Shown: one piece after another, positions 18,301 to 28,477 of the stretch | Position numbering within the stretch: the first letter of the stretch is position 1 | How the letters are laid out: every line of letters begins with the position of its first letter | Source: an uncultured Bacteroidota bacterium | GTDB lineage: Bacteria; Bacteroidota; Bacteroidia; Chitinophagales; Chitinophagaceae | Direction: 5' to 3' | NCBI GenBank assembly: GCA_903878475.1 | Contig: CAIRHQ010000008.1 | Span: 18,766-82,765, forward strand | DNA: 64,000 nt | Made by a program: the position numbers and the translations under genes | The notes under the pieces: model-generated | Database searches by the model: none | Seen by the model: only the letters and a program-made list of their open reading frames with translations | Told to the model about the DNA's origin: nothing

Positions 18301-20616
18301 GACCAGTTTCCTTATGGAAGCTTGTCTACCGATAGTTTACTCATGACCTATAATATTGATGCCTATCATACCGGAAATCAACTGCGCTTCGATTTTAATT
18401 ATAAGAATCACGGGCAAGCGAATAACCCCGATAATAAATGCTGGATCAGGGGAAAGGATACCGATCCATGGGTGCTTGCCTATGATCTGGTGGCCAATCA
18501 GGCAGGACTCGGAAGCTGGAAACACGCCAGCATCAATATCAATGATCTGCTGAATGCGGCGGCTCCTACCCAAACAGTAGGTACCAGCTTTCAGGTAAAA
18601 TTTGGGGAACAGGGAAATACTTCGGCCAATGTTCCTTTCCCAGAACTTGATCAGGATGACGGATATACATTTGATGACCTGAAACTTGCGGAGGCAGTGA
18701 ATGATGTGGCCATTACCGCTGTATTATCACCTGCAATAACCGGATGTGCCGGTAGCGGAACGCAAACCATCTCTTTGCAAATAAAAAATTACAGCGCCGT
18801 AAGTTTTACCAATGTGCCGGTACATTATAGCGTCAATGGCGGCACAGCCGTAGATGAACTCATTCCAACCATCGGCGCCAATGCTACAGTGGTGTATAAT
18901 TTTGCCAGCACGGCAACACTTTCTAATAATGCAGATTACAGTTTTAATTTCTGGCTGGCTGCACCTGGCGATACTTACCAGAGCAACGATAGCGTCATAC
19001 AATATAATTTTCATACCAGTCCCCTCATCAGCAGTTACCCCTACCTGGAAGGGTTTGAGGGCAATGACGGTAGCTGGTACACGAAGGGTAGTAACAGCAG
19101 CTGGCAATGGGGATCACCTACTAAAACACTGATCAATAAAGCAGCCAATGGAACCAAGGCCTGGGTGACCAACCTAACGGGTAATTATAATAACAATGAA
19201 TTATCGTATATCTATTCACCCTGTTTCAACCTGAGTGGATTGGTTCAACCGGTATTGTCGTTCAGCATGATCTTCCAGATTGAAGATGGTTGTCCCTGTG
19301 ATTATACCTGGGTAGATTATTCAGATGATGGAGGCGTTACCTGGAACCGACTGGGTGCTATCGGTTCGGGTACCAACTGGTATAATGATCCAACCGGATT
19401 GGTGCAATGGCGCAATTCATTCAATACTTGGCATGTGGCCAGTACTGAAGTGCCCTCGCATAGCAGCAGTGTACGTTTCCGAATAGCCATGTCGAGTGAT
19501 GCCGGATACAATACAGAAGGGGTGGGTATTGATGATATTCATGTGTTTGATAAGGCCCTGGTGTATACCGGCACACCATTGCTGAATACCACCCAAACAT
19601 TGAATGGCAGCAGCTGGATCGATTTTAATTCGCCGGGCGGCGCAAGGATCGCTTCGGTAAACCCCAACGGACAAAATCTGGGCAGCACTACCGTTGACGT
19701 ATACACGAATAGTGGGGCGGTGAGGTTTGCGAACCAGCAGTATTACCTCGACAGGAATATTGTGATCCATCCCACCAATGCCCCGGTAGCACCGGTATCA
19801 GTGAGATTTTATTTTACCGATACTGAGGCCAAGAACTTGATCGCCGCAACAGGTTGTGCCGGATGTTCAAAACCCGGCGATCCTTATGAGCTGGGGGTTA
19901 CGCAGTATAGCGGTCCTGTGATAGAAGAGAACGGTACCCTCAGCGATAATCATACCGGTAACTATGGATTCATCACGGCAGCCAATACCGATATCATCCC
20001 TTATAACAATGGTTATTATGCCGCATACAGTGTCAATGGCTTCAGCGAATTCTGGCTGAACAATGGAGGCGTAGGCGGCATCTACCCCTTACCGTTACAC
20101 CTGATCTCTTTTGATGCAGTGAAGCAACCAGCCCGGGTACTGTTGCAATGGCGCACCGATAATGAGACCGATATGAAGGGTTTTAATGTGGAAAGAAGTG
20201 CAGATGGTATACATTATTCAACCATCGGTTATTGCGTGGCCAGCAATGGTGCCGGCATCAATAATTATTCATATCCTGATATCAGTCCGAACGATGGCAT
20301 TAATTATTACCGCTTAGCCATTCAGCAAAAAGATGGCACGCAACAATACTCTGTGGTAAGGCAGATCATTTTTTCATCATCTTCCTCCTCCATTAGTATT
20401 TATCCCAACCCGGTTTCGGAAGGCAAATTATTTGTGGTAACGGGATCAGACAGCCGGTCTGCAACCCTATATGATGCCACCGGCAGTCAGGTGAAATATT
20501 TTGTTTTGCAAGGCAGGAATAATGTACTTAATCTGCAAGGCTTATCAAAGGGCATCTATCAGTTAAAATTGCAGACCGATCAATCAGTTTCCACTAAAAA
20601 AATACTGTTGCAGTAA
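15337..20616 (+). CDS. Large secreted S8 (subtilisin-like) serine peptidase with FN3/MAM-like regions and type A T9SS C-terminal sorting domain
   Basis: Catalytic regions GVGDNAEISTH, FHGIHTSGTVAGGG, NSGTSMSGPMVAGATA; C-terminus ISIYPNPVSEGKLFV...LYDATGSQVKYF...GIYQLKLQTDQSVSTKKILLQ. ATG at 15337 preferred over listed TTG at 15328. Confidence 0.9.
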   Translation: MKKCYPFFLLMVFFLMSMSVFAQQPGAVHFSKGEFYGGNNISNDQFTVAGIQQSKFAHQYYVLIEFSLLPSVGTRGILKQSGVELGAYLPGQAYLATIKEGFDFSTLKALGVRSVNAIPASYKIDPNLYSYKSAVLAKEASLMAIGFFPGINSSEVEGSLKLLGAQIVPSKFPFRDFVLLQYNPSLINNIANLPFVSYLHLQSFNDKPLNYKSTAMHGMSSLFSAAGRNLSGKNITVGVGDNAEISTHIDFTGRLINRVYSVPSFHGIHTSGTVAGGGILDTRHHGMAPRANIVSQWFSDVISNTPYYVADYNMIVTNNSYTSADDGCPGNGVYDVLSNYADVQMSNYLTVLHVFSAGNDGGYTCSPFPASYGTVKSGWQTAKDVLTVGAMNQTDYSIASFSSRGPVQDGRLKPEIVASGVNVYSTRHLNFYEYNSGTSMSGPMVAGATAILNERYRQLNGSTPRASLLKALMCNNAEDLGNPGPDYTFGFGMLNARKAVEAMEANQFIISNTTPSVTPISIPSGVRRLKVMLYWPDPAALPNAASTLVNDLDLTVTDALSNTYLPLVLDPLNVTATATSGVDHRNNIEQAVINNPAAGNYSLQVNAFSVPQGPQEYILTYALEMNGVTVEYPFGGEKLVPGESEVIRWTAYGDESNTFTVEYSTDNGSSWTLIANNVAASARSLSWTVPATLTNTAKIRVSRNASAYTDQSDYPFTILGMPVVTATVPCEGYAQLDWPAITGADGYDILQLKGDTMSVIGNTAGLTYLISGLNSSTTYWFGVAAKNSGISGRRSLSVSAIPATGTCSLAAFNNNFKAASIDAPVSGRQFTSLVLTATEPVKLSIKNLDNTASSGSYDLYYQINAATPVMESIATVIPALGSLQYSFVQTADLSAPGTYVIRAWVKRPGDAQPLDDTVSVTVKHLANPPLTLPVSDGFESMPAQEYISNTLGLEGDDRIDFKTNSARGRARSFVNTGFALQGNRAITLDQFPYGSLSTDSLLMTYNIDAYHTGNQLRFDFNYKNHGQANNPDNKCWIRGKDTDPWVLAYDLVANQAGLGSWKHASININDLLNAAAPTQTVGTSFQVKFGEQGNTSANVPFPELDQDDGYTFDDLKLAEAVNDVAITAVLSPAITGCAGSGTQTISLQIKNYSAVSFTNVPVHYSVNGGTAVDELIPTIGANATVVYNFASTATLSNNADYSFNFWLAAPGDTYQSNDSVIQYNFHTSPLISSYPYLEGFEGNDGSWYTKGSNSSWQWGSPTKTLINKAANGTKAWVTNLTGNYNNNELSYIYSPCFNLSGLVQPVLSFSMIFQIEDGCPCDYTWVDYSDDGGVTWNRLGAIGSGTNWYNDPTGLVQWRNSFNTWHVASTEVPSHSSSVRFRIAMSSDAGYNTEGVGIDDIHVFDKALVYTGTPLLNTTQTLNGSSWIDFNSPGGARIASVNPNGQNLGSTTVDVYTNSGAVRFANQQYYLDRNIVIHPTNAPVAPVSVRFYFTDTEAKNLIAATGCAGCSKPGDPYELGVTQYSGPVIEENGTLSDNHTGNYGFITAANTDIIPYNNGYYAAYSVNGFSEFWLNNGGVGGIYPLPLHLISFDAVKQPARVLLQWRTDNETDMKGFNVERSADGIHYSTIGYCVASNGAGINNYSYPDISPNDGINYYRLAIQQKDGTQQYSVVRQIIFSSSSSSISIYPNPVSEGKLFVVTGSDSRSATLYDATGSQVKYFVLQGRNNVLNLQGLSKGIYQLKLQTDQSVSTKKILLQ

Positions 20617-20701
20617 TCGGCATTGCCTGTTCGATCCTATTCAATATAGCTTTGCTGCTGAAGGGCAGTTGAATTCTTTGTAACTTTCCGCAAAAATCAA
20701 C

Positions 20702-21421
20702 ATGGCCTTATTACCCTGGCTTACCGGAAAGATCATCCGTATTGAAGATGAAACAGCCCTTACCAAACGTTACTGGATATCGGTTCCCGAACTTGCATCT
20801 TTTGATTTCAAACCCGGCCAGTTTGTTACACTCGACCTTCCCATTGACGAAAAACCCAATAAACGATTACGCAGTTATTCCATTGCCTCGGCACCCGATG
20901 GCAGCAATGTGTTAGAACTGGTGATCGTGCGCGATAAGCAGGGCGTAGGCACCAAATATATTTTTGAAACCTTACAGATAGGGTCGGAAGTAAAATTCAG
21001 GGGTCCACAAGGTGTGTTTGCACTGAAAACTCCGTTGGATCTTCCTGTTTTCTTCATCTGTACCGGAACCGGTATTGCTCCTTTCAGAAGTATGTTGCAA
21101 TTTATTCGCACAGAAAAGCTGGCGCATAAGGAGCTCTACCTCATCTTTGGCTGCCGAACAAGCGATAACCTTTTGTACAGGAAAGAAATGACCGAGTTAG
21201 AAGCCAGTATGCCCGGTTTCCATTATATTCCAACGCTTTCCCGTGAAGAATGGGAGGGGCATATCGGATATGTACATGAGGTCTATGAATCATTATGTGC
21301 CAATAAACAACCTGCAGTGTTCTATCTCTGTGGCTGGCGCGGCATGATCGACGAGGCTACTCAACGGATCGAGGCCATGGGCTATGAGAAAAAATTCATC
21401 CACACGGAAATATATGGCTGA
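20702..21421 (+). CDS. Ferredoxin-NADP(+) reductase-like flavoprotein
   Basis: FAD-binding RLRSYSIAS, NAD(P)-binding FFICTGTGIAPFRSMLQF, CGWRGMIDEA; no 2Fe-2S domain. Confidence 0.88.
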   Translation: MALLPWLTGKIIRIEDETALTKRYWISVPELASFDFKPGQFVTLDLPIDEKPNKRLRSYSIASAPDGSNVLELVIVRDKQGVGTKYIFETLQIGSEVKFRGPQGVFALKTPLDLPVFFICTGTGIAPFRSMLQFIRTEKLAHKELYLIFGCRTSDNLLYRKEMTELEASMPGFHYIPTLSREEWEGHIGYVHEVYESLCANKQPAVFYLCGWRGMIDEATQRIEAMGYEKKFIHTEIYG

Positions 21422-21573
21422 AAAAAAATATTTCAGTCCATGGGCTATACAAAACAATGATAAATATCATCCTTCATAATGATAAATTCATAGGGTTGTG
21501 GCAGGATATCGATACTCATTTTTTCACTATCTTGTAGGCTCAAAACTTTAATAACGGCTAACTGAATTTTGCT

Positions 21574-21924
21574 ATGGGTGCATCCTCCATGATTGTTCTG
21601 ATCCTTGCGGCACTGGCCTTTTCTTCTATTGCCATACTGATAGCCAAAATTCTTACCAAAACCACTACCAATCCACAAAAAGGCCAACCTTACGAGTGCG
21701 GAATTCCCACCACCGGAAAAACCTGGATACAATTAAATGTGGGTTATTATTTATTTGCCCTGATATTTTTGATTTTTGATGTGGAGATCATTTTTCTTTA
21801 CCCATGGGCTGTTGCCGCCAAACAAGTAGGATGGCTGGCATTTATTGAGATCGTTATTTTCTTCTTTATACTTTTTATGGGTTTCTTATATGCACATAAA
21901 AAAGGCGCACTAAAATGGATGTAA
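21574..21924 (+). CDS. nuoA: NADH-quinone oxidoreductase subunit A
   Basis: [11 protein letters not shown]...[13 protein letters not shown]. Confidence 0.93.
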   Translation: MGASSMIVLILAALAFSSIAILIAKILTKTTTNPQKGQPYECGIPTTGKTWIQLNVGYYLFALIFLIFDVEIIFLYPWAVAAKQVGWLAFIEIVIFFFILFMGFLYAHKKGALKWM

Positions 21925-22451
21925 AACAAACCAACCTGCAAAAAAGCTTTCCCGGCCAGGTGCATGAAACACCGGGAGGCGGCATTGTGCTCAGCAAGCT
22001 GGATGATGTGATCAACTGGGCGCGCTCCAATTCTTTATGGCCACTTACTTTTGCCACCAGCTGCTGCGGCATTGAAATGATGTCGGTAGCGGCCGCCAAA
22101 TACGACTTTTCAAGATTCGGATTCGAAGTGGCGCGTGCCTCACCAAGGCAGGCCGATGTGATCATCATTGCCGGAACCATTGTAAATAAAATGGGTCCTG
22201 TATTGAAAAGGCTTTATGATCAGATGGGCGATCCCAAATATGTTATTGCCATGGGTGCCTGTGCCATCAGTGGCGGACCCTTCTTTTATAATACGTATTC
22301 AGTGGTGAAAGGGGCCGACCATGTTATTCCGGTAGATGTATATGTAGCGGGTTGTCCGCCCCGGCCGGAAGCCTTACTGCATGCACTGATATCCTTGCAG
22401 GAGAAAATTAAAATGGGATTAACCAGAGAACAGATCAAATCGGGTATATAA
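21915..22451 (+). CDS. nuoB: NADH-quinone oxidoreductase subunit B
   Basis: [40 protein letters not shown]...GACAISGG...[11 protein letters not shown] (N2 cluster ligands). Confidence 0.97.
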   Translation: MDVKQTNLQKSFPGQVHETPGGGIVLSKLDDVINWARSNSLWPLTFATSCCGIEMMSVAAAKYDFSRFGFEVARASPRQADVIIIAGTIVNKMGPVLKRLYDQMGDPKYVIAMGACAISGGPFFYNTYSVVKGADHVIPVDVYVAGCPPRPEALLHALISLQEKIKMGLTREQIKSGI

Positions 22452-22457
22452 TAATAT

Positions 22458-22916
22458 ATGGGCAACGAAGATTTAAAAATATTGATCACCGAACTGCTTC
22501 CCGCAGCCACCTATGATGAAAGCGGGGAATGGCTCAATATAGTAGTGGAACCAGCCAGTTGGCCGGCTTTTGCTGCTCAGCTACGCAATCATGAGTCGCT
22601 GCAGTTTGATTATCTTTTTTGCCTTACCTGTATCGACTGGAAAACCAACCTCAGTATGGTATACCACCTGAGTTCTACCCGTTACCGGCACAATATCGTA
22701 GTGAAATCTACTTTGAGTGCCGATCAACCCCAGATCAATACAGTATGCGATATCTGGAAAACGGCCGAATTGCTTGAACGCGAAGTATATGAAATGTTCG
22801 GCGTGAATTTTTTGAATCACCCCGATCTGCGATTACTCATCCTGCCTGATGGCTGGGAAGGGAAAAATCCGATGAGAAAGAATTATGAGGACCCGATCAA
22901 TATGATAAAATTGTAA
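22458..22916 (+). CDS. nuoC: NADH-quinone oxidoreductase subunit C
   Basis: WKTAELLEREVYEMFGVNFLNHPDLRLLILPDGWEGKNPMRKNYE. Confidence 0.95.
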   Translation: MGNEDLKILITELLPAATYDESGEWLNIVVEPASWPAFAAQLRNHESLQFDYLFCLTCIDWKTNLSMVYHLSSTRYRHNIVVKSTLSADQPQINTVCDIWKTAELLEREVYEMFGVNFLNHPDLRLLILPDGWEGKNPMRKNYEDPINMIKL

Positions 22917-22961
22917 AACCGAACGGCCATGTAAATCATGGTCTGTTCATCGATCTGAATT

Positions 22962-24077
22962 ATGTTTGAAGAGATAGGCACAACATCCAACGGCGATCTG
23001 CAAATTAATGTAGGACCTCAGCATCCTGCCACACATGGTGTATTGCACCTGGTGCTCACGTTGAATGGAGAAACCATTAAAAAAGTAGAGCCGCATCTCG
23101 GATACATACATCGCTCCATTGAAAAAATGTGTGAGAGCCTTAGCTATCGGCAGTTCATTTATGTTACCAGCCGGATGGATTATTTATCGGCCCACATGAA
23201 TAACCATGCCTGCGCACTCTGCGTAGAAAAAGGCATGCAGATCGAAGTACCTGAAAGAGCACAGGTGATTCGTGTCATCATGGATGAGCTTACCCGTATT
23301 GCTTCTCACGAATTATGGTGGGGCGCCATGGCCATGGATATTGGTGCATTTACTCCTTTCTTTCATTCCTTCCGGGAAAGAGAAAAGATCAATGAGATCA
23401 TGGAAGAAACCTGCGGAGCCAGATTGACCATGAATTATTATGTACCTGGCGGATTGATGGCCGACCTGCATCCCGACTTCCAAAAAAAGGTGAAGGAGTT
23501 TATTATACAGTTCAAACAAAGGATAGATGAATATGATCAGCTGGTTACCGGCAATATCATTTTTCAGAACAGGATGAAAGGCGTGGGCATCTTATCCAAA
23601 GAAGATGCAGTTTCTTATGGTTGCACCGGACCAACGGCAAGGGGTAGTGGCTTAAGCAGCGATATCCGGAAATTATATCCTTATGCGGTGTATGGTAAAG
23701 TGGAATTTGAGGAGATACTGGAAACCGGTTGCGATTCCTTTGCACGTTATATGGTGCGGATCAGAGAAATGAAACAATCCATCCGGATCATTGAACAATT
23801 GATCGATCAGATCCCCGAAGGAGATTTTCAGGCCAAAACAAAGGCCGTATTGAAATTGCCCAAAGGTGAATTTTATACACGTGTAGAAACTGCCCGAGGA
23901 GAACTGGGGGTATACATTGTAAGTGAAGGTGCCACCACACCTTATCGAATTAAATTCCGTTCACCCGGCTTCTCCAATCTTTCTGCATTGGATAGCATGG
24001 CCAGGGGAAGTAAACTCGGTGATCTGGTGGCGATGATGGGAACACTGGACTTGGTAATACCGGATATTGACCGATAA
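22962..24077 (+). CDS. nuoD: NADH-quinone oxidoreductase subunit D
   Basis: VGPQHPATHGVLHLVLTLNGE...HLGYIHRSIEKMCE...FRSPGFSNLSALD. Confidence 0.97.
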   Translation: MFEEIGTTSNGDLQINVGPQHPATHGVLHLVLTLNGETIKKVEPHLGYIHRSIEKMCESLSYRQFIYVTSRMDYLSAHMNNHACALCVEKGMQIEVPERAQVIRVIMDELTRIASHELWWGAMAMDIGAFTPFFHSFREREKINEIMEETCGARLTMNYYVPGGLMADLHPDFQKKVKEFIIQFKQRIDEYDQLVTGNIIFQNRMKGVGILSKEDAVSYGCTGPTARGSGLSSDIRKLYPYAVYGKVEFEEILETGCDSFARYMVRIREMKQSIRIIEQLIDQIPEGDFQAKTKAVLKLPKGEFYTRVETARGELGVYIVSEGATTPYRIKFRSPGFSNLSALDSMARGSKLGDLVAMMGTLDLVIPDIDR

Positions 24078-24119
24078 TAAATTAACCGCAACAGCGAAAA
24101 CTGCTGCTGAATAAATACT

Positions 24120-25196
24120 ATGTGGAGTTTAACTGACATAACAGGTCGCTTAGATCAATGGCTGAATCAAACCTTCAGCAGTACCTGGGTACTGGTGATT
24201 GAAATGCTGATCGCAGGAGTAGCGGTGATCGGATTATTTGCCGCACTCGGTTTGGTATTGGTGTTGATGGAAAGAAGGGTAGCTGCCTGGATTCAGATTC
24301 GTCTTGGACCCAATCGTGTTGGTCCGTTTGGATTGCTTCAATCCCTGGCCGACACCTTAAAATTATTGGTGAAAGAAGGGATGACACCCAGCGGTGCCGA
24401 TAAATTCCTGTTCAACTTTGCACCTTATATCGCCATGATGGTAGCCATGCTGCTGATGGCACCAATTGCTTTTGCAAAAAATTTCCAGTTGTGGGACCTC
24501 AACATCGGGGTACTTTATATTTCAGCCATATCCTCGATCATGGTCATCAGCATCCTGATGGCAGGATGGGCCAGTAATAATAAATATTCCCTGATGGGGG
24601 CCATGCGCAGCGGCGCTCAGATCGTGAGCTATGAATTGTCTGCCGGATTATCGGTGCTCACCATCGTAGTTTTTTCAGGAAGTCTGAATGTTACGGATAT
24701 CATCAATTCACAAGCTGACGGATGGTGGATCTTTAAAGGACATCTTCCTGCATGGATCTCTTTCGTGATCTTTATCATTGCCGTTACTGCCGAAACAAAC
24801 CGTGCACCTTTCGATCTGGCCGAGGCCGAGTCGGAACTTACCGCAGGGTTTCACACCGAATATTCGGGGATGAAATTCGCGCTGTTCTTCCTGGCCGAGT
24901 ATATTAATGTATTTATCGTGTGTGCACTGGGTGCCATCTTATTCTTAGGCGGATGGATGCCGTTCCATATCGGCCATTGGGAAGCATTTAATCATGTAAT
25001 GGATTATGTGCCCTCCAGTATCTGGTTCTTTGGTAAAACTTTTTTCCTGATCTTTCTGATCATGTGGTTCAGGTGGACATTTCCCCGCTTGCGCATCGAC
25101 CAGTTACTTAATCTGGAATGGAAATATTTATTACCCATCAGTATGTTCAACATATTGCTGGCAACAGCCATTGCTATTCTGGGCTGGCATTTTTAA
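24120..25196 (+). CDS. nuoH: NADH-quinone oxidoreductase subunit H
   Basis: ERRVAAWIQIRLGPNRVGPFGLLQSLADTLKLLVKE; TNRAPFDLAEAESELTAGFHTEYSGMKFALFFLAEY. Confidence 0.97.
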   Translation: MWSLTDITGRLDQWLNQTFSSTWVLVIEMLIAGVAVIGLFAALGLVLVLMERRVAAWIQIRLGPNRVGPFGLLQSLADTLKLLVKEGMTPSGADKFLFNFAPYIAMMVAMLLMAPIAFAKNFQLWDLNIGVLYISAISSIMVISILMAGWASNNKYSLMGAMRSGAQIVSYELSAGLSVLTIVVFSGSLNVTDIINSQADGWWIFKGHLPAWISFVIFIIAVTAETNRAPFDLAEAESELTAGFHTEYSGMKFALFFLAEYINVFIVCALGAILFLGGWMPFHIGHWEAFNHVMDYVPSSIWFFGKTFFLIFLIMWFRWTFPRLRIDQLLNLEWKYLLPISMFNILLATAIAILGWHF

Positions 25197-25205
25197 AACT
25201 GAACA

Positions 25206-25682
25206 ATGTTTTTGATAAAATATATAAAAGAAGTTTTTGGAGCCATCAGGTCACTCCTCGTGGGCATGCGCCTTACGGGTTATTATTTTACGCATCATAA
25301 GGAGATCATTACCGAACAGTATCCCGATAATCGCGATACCCTGAAACTGGCCGACCGGTTCAAAGGAGAAGTGGTAATGCCCCATGATGAAAAAAATGAA
25401 CACCGCTGTACCGGATGTACCGCTTGTGAACTGGCTTGTCCGAATGGTACTATTAAAGTAGTGACCAAATTCGATATTACCCCTGAAGGAAAAAAGAAGA
25501 AAGCCATTGACAAACTGGTGTATCATCTCGAACTTTGTACCATGTGCAATCTATGTATCGTGGCCTGCCCTTCAGATGCTATCGTAATGGCACCCACATT
25601 TGAACACAGTGTATTCGACAGGAGTGCACTCACAAAAATTTTAAATAAACCGGATTCTAAAATCATGGAAGGAGTAGAATAA
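25206..25682 (+). CDS. nuoI: NADH-quinone oxidoreductase subunit I (2x[4Fe-4S])
   Basis: CTGCTACELACPNG and CTMCNLCIVACPSDAI. Confidence 0.93.
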   Translation: MFLIKYIKEVFGAIRSLLVGMRLTGYYFTHHKEIITEQYPDNRDTLKLADRFKGEVVMPHDEKNEHRCTGCTACELACPNGTIKVVTKFDITPEGKKKKAIDKLVYHLELCTMCNLCIVACPSDAIVMAPTFEHSVFDRSALTKILNKPDSKIMEGVE

Positions 25683-26200
25683 TGGACGGATCAACCATCA
25701 TATTTTATTTATTGGCCGCACTCATACTGGGTAGCGGTATCGGAGCAGTGAGCAGCCGGCAGATATTCCGCGCCGCCATCTACCTGTTGTTTTCACTGAT
25801 CGGGATCGCCGGACTATTCTTCTGGTTGCAATACGAATTCATCGCGGCGGTGCAGATCGTGGTATATGTGGGCGGCATTGTGGTGATGATCATCTTCTCC
25901 ATATTCCTGACCCAACAGGCCGGGGAAAAATTACCCGCTCAAAGAACCGACCGTAAACTATTTGCCGCACTGGCTGCATTTTGCGGATTGGCCATCACCC
26001 TGTTGCAGGTATTTCAATTTAAATTCATTGGCACCACAGCGGCTACCGTGCCGCCTACCGTGTCGAATATAGGAAACCAGATGCTGGGACTGGCTGAAAA
26101 CGGTTACGCGTTACCGTTTGAAGTGGTGAGTATCTTATTATTGGCTGCCATGATCGGATGTATCGTGATCGCCCTGAAAAGTAAACCTCAATCAATATGA
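25682..26200 (+). CDS. nuoJ: NADH-quinone oxidoreductase subunit J
   Basis: Membrane protein, YEFIAAVQIVVYVGGIVVMIIFSIFLT. Confidence 0.93.
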   Translation: MDGSTIIFYLLAALILGSGIGAVSSRQIFRAAIYLLFSLIGIAGLFFWLQYEFIAAVQIVVYVGGIVVMIIFSIFLTQQAGEKLPAQRTDRKLFAALAAFCGLAITLLQVFQFKFIGTTAATVPPTVSNIGNQMLGLAENGYALPFEVVSILLLAAMIGCIVIALKSKPQSI

Positions 26201-26511
26201 TCATGCCAGGTTTATACCATATACTGTTCATCAGCGCTGCGCTTTTCTTCATTGGCGTATACGGATTCTTTACGCGGCGCAACCTGATCACCATGCTGAT
26301 GAGCATCGAACTGATCCTCAATAGCGTGAACCTGAATTTTATTGCGTTCAATAAATATGTTTGGCCCAATAAGCTCGACGGACTTTTCTTTACCCTGTTT
26401 GTGATCGCCATTGCTGCAGCAGAAGCCGCAACAGCGATTGCCATCATCATCAATTTGTACAGGAGCCACCAGTCTATCGACGTGGAAAATGCTCAAGATC
26501 TGAAATATTAA
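26197..26511 (+). CDS. nuoK: NADH-quinone oxidoreductase subunit K
   Basis: GVYGFFTRRNLITMLMSIELILNSVNLNFIAF...IAAAEAATAIAIIINLYR; ATGA overlap with nuoJ. Confidence 0.95.
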   Translation: MIMPGLYHILFISAALFFIGVYGFFTRRNLITMLMSIELILNSVNLNFIAFNKYVWPNKLDGLFFTLFVIAIAAAEAATAIAIIINLYRSHQSIDVENAQDLKY

Positions 26512-26517
26512 CAACCA

Positions 26518-28452
26518 ATGCCTAACGCAACTTACATATTGCTGATCCCTTTACTGCCACTGGCAGGATTCCTGCTGCTGGGATTGTTCGGCAGGAAATA
26601 TTTTAAAAACACTTCCGGTCTTATTGCAACCTGCCTTTTGTTAATATCAGCAGCCCTTGCGTTATATACGGCCTATGGATATTTCTTTGAATACGGAAAA
26701 GTAGACGGGATCTATAAACAATTGATTCCCCTGCAAATTCATTGGCTCGAATTCTCACCCGGAGTATCCATCAATATGGGTATCGTACTCGATCCTATTT
26801 CGGTGATGATGCTGGTGGTGGTCACCTTCGTTTCGCTGATGGTGCATATTTATAGTCTGGGTTACATGAAGGGCGACGAACGTTTTCCAACTTACTATGC
26901 CTTCTTAGGTTTGTTTACGTTTTCAATGCTGGGTCTGGTTGTTTCTTCCAATATTTTCCAGATCTATATTTTCTGGGAATTGGTGGGCGTTTCTTCCTTC
27001 CTGCTCATTGGTTATTATTATGATAAGCCCAGTGCGGTGGCCGCTTGTAAAAAAGCGTTTATCGTTACCCGTTTTGCTGATGTGGGCTTCCTGATCGGTA
27101 TCCTCATCCTTTCATTTTATACTGGAACACTTGATTTCAATACCCTGATCCAAAAGCTTACCAACGCCGGATCACCCGAATTGCAACATGCCATGGCGGC
27201 TTCGTTCTTGGGTGTATCAGCACTTACCTGGGGATTGGTATTGGTATTTATCGGCGGTGCCGGCAAAAGTGCCATGTTCCCATTACATATTTGGTTACCC
27301 GATGCGATGGAAGGTCCAACGCCTGTTTCAGCCCTGATCCACGCGGCTACCATGGTAGTTGCCGGTGTATTCCTGGTGGCCAGATTATTTCCTGTATTTG
27401 CCATCTCGGCTCCGCAGGCGCTTAACCTGGTAGGATATGTAGGTGCTTTTTCAGCATTCATTGCTGCCATCATCGCCTGCACACAAACAGATATCAAACG
27501 CGTACTGGCTTTTTCTACCATGTCGCAGATCGGTTTTATGATGTTCGCCCTCGGCGTATCAGGAACTGGCGGCGAAAATGGTTTGGGTTATACCGCTTCC
27601 ATGTTCCATCTCTTTACTCATGCTATGTTTAAAGCGTTGTTGTTCCTGGGTGCCGGTGCCGTGATCCATTTTATTCATAGCAATGATATGAAAGACATGG
27701 GCGGACTAAGAAAATATTTGCCCATTACCCATATAAGTTTTCTGATTGCTTGTCTGGCAATTGCCGGTGTTCCGCCATTTGCCGGTTTCTTCAGTAAAGA
27801 AGAAATTCTGTTGGCAGCCTATCGGCACAATATGGCCATCTATTATGTTGCACTGGTTACTTCAGGCCTCACTGCATTTTATATGTTCCGTCTTTATTTC
27901 AGTATTTTCTGGAATAAAGAAGCCAATATTCATGAACCACATCATGGAGAAGGCGGATTCGCTATGATGTTGCCCCTGGTACTGCTTGCTGTAGGAGCTG
28001 CCGGTGCTGGTTTTATTCCCTTCGGAAAATTTGTAAGTTCCGACGGTGCTGCATTGGAAAGCGAATTTCATCTGCAGTTCTCTATTGCACCGGTTGTATT
28101 AGGACTGATCGGAATATTCACTGCCATGTGGTTGTATAAAAAGCAAAATGACAAACCCGACAGGATCGCTGCGGCATTAAGCGGATTGTACAAAGCGGCG
28201 TATCATAAATTTTATATCGACGAGTTATACATATTTATAACCAAGAAAATAATTTTTAACTTGATCGGAAGACCAGCTGCCTGGTTCGATAAAAATGTGG
28301 TGGATGGAATGGTGAACCTGACTGGCAATACAACCACGGCTATTTCTGAAAGGATCAAAGGATTGCAGTCGGGCAAGGTACAGCAATATGCCATGTACTT
28401 TATGGCCGGTGTGATCGGAATAGCGGTACTGTTTATTTATATATGGAAATGA
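26518..28452 (+). CDS. nuoL: NADH-quinone oxidoreductase subunit L
   Basis: FWELVGVSSFLLIGYYYDKPSAVAACKKAFIVTRFADVGF; GKSAMFPLHIWLPDAMEGPTPVSALIHAATMV. Confidence 0.97.
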   Translation: MPNATYILLIPLLPLAGFLLLGLFGRKYFKNTSGLIATCLLLISAALALYTAYGYFFEYGKVDGIYKQLIPLQIHWLEFSPGVSINMGIVLDPISVMMLVVVTFVSLMVHIYSLGYMKGDERFPTYYAFLGLFTFSMLGLVVSSNIFQIYIFWELVGVSSFLLIGYYYDKPSAVAACKKAFIVTRFADVGFLIGILILSFYTGTLDFNTLIQKLTNAGSPELQHAMAASFLGVSALTWGLVLVFIGGAGKSAMFPLHIWLPDAMEGPTPVSALIHAATMVVAGVFLVARLFPVFAISAPQALNLVGYVGAFSAFIAAIIACTQTDIKRVLAFSTMSQIGFMMFALGVSGTGGENGLGYTASMFHLFTHAMFKALLFLGAGAVIHFIHSNDMKDMGGLRKYLPITHISFLIACLAIAGVPPFAGFFSKEEILLAAYRHNMAIYYVALVTSGLTAFYMFRLYFSIFWNKEANIHEPHHGEGGFAMMLPLVLLAVGAAGAGFIPFGKFVSSDGAALESEFHLQFSIAPVVLGLIGIFTAMWLYKKQNDKPDRIAAALSGLYKAAYHKFYIDELYIFITKKIIFNLIGRPAAWFDKNVVDGMVNLTGNTTTAISERIKGLQSGKVQQYAMYFMAGVIGIAVLFIYIWK

Positions 28453-28477
28453 TATATCAACCTGTAGAAATATTTTA

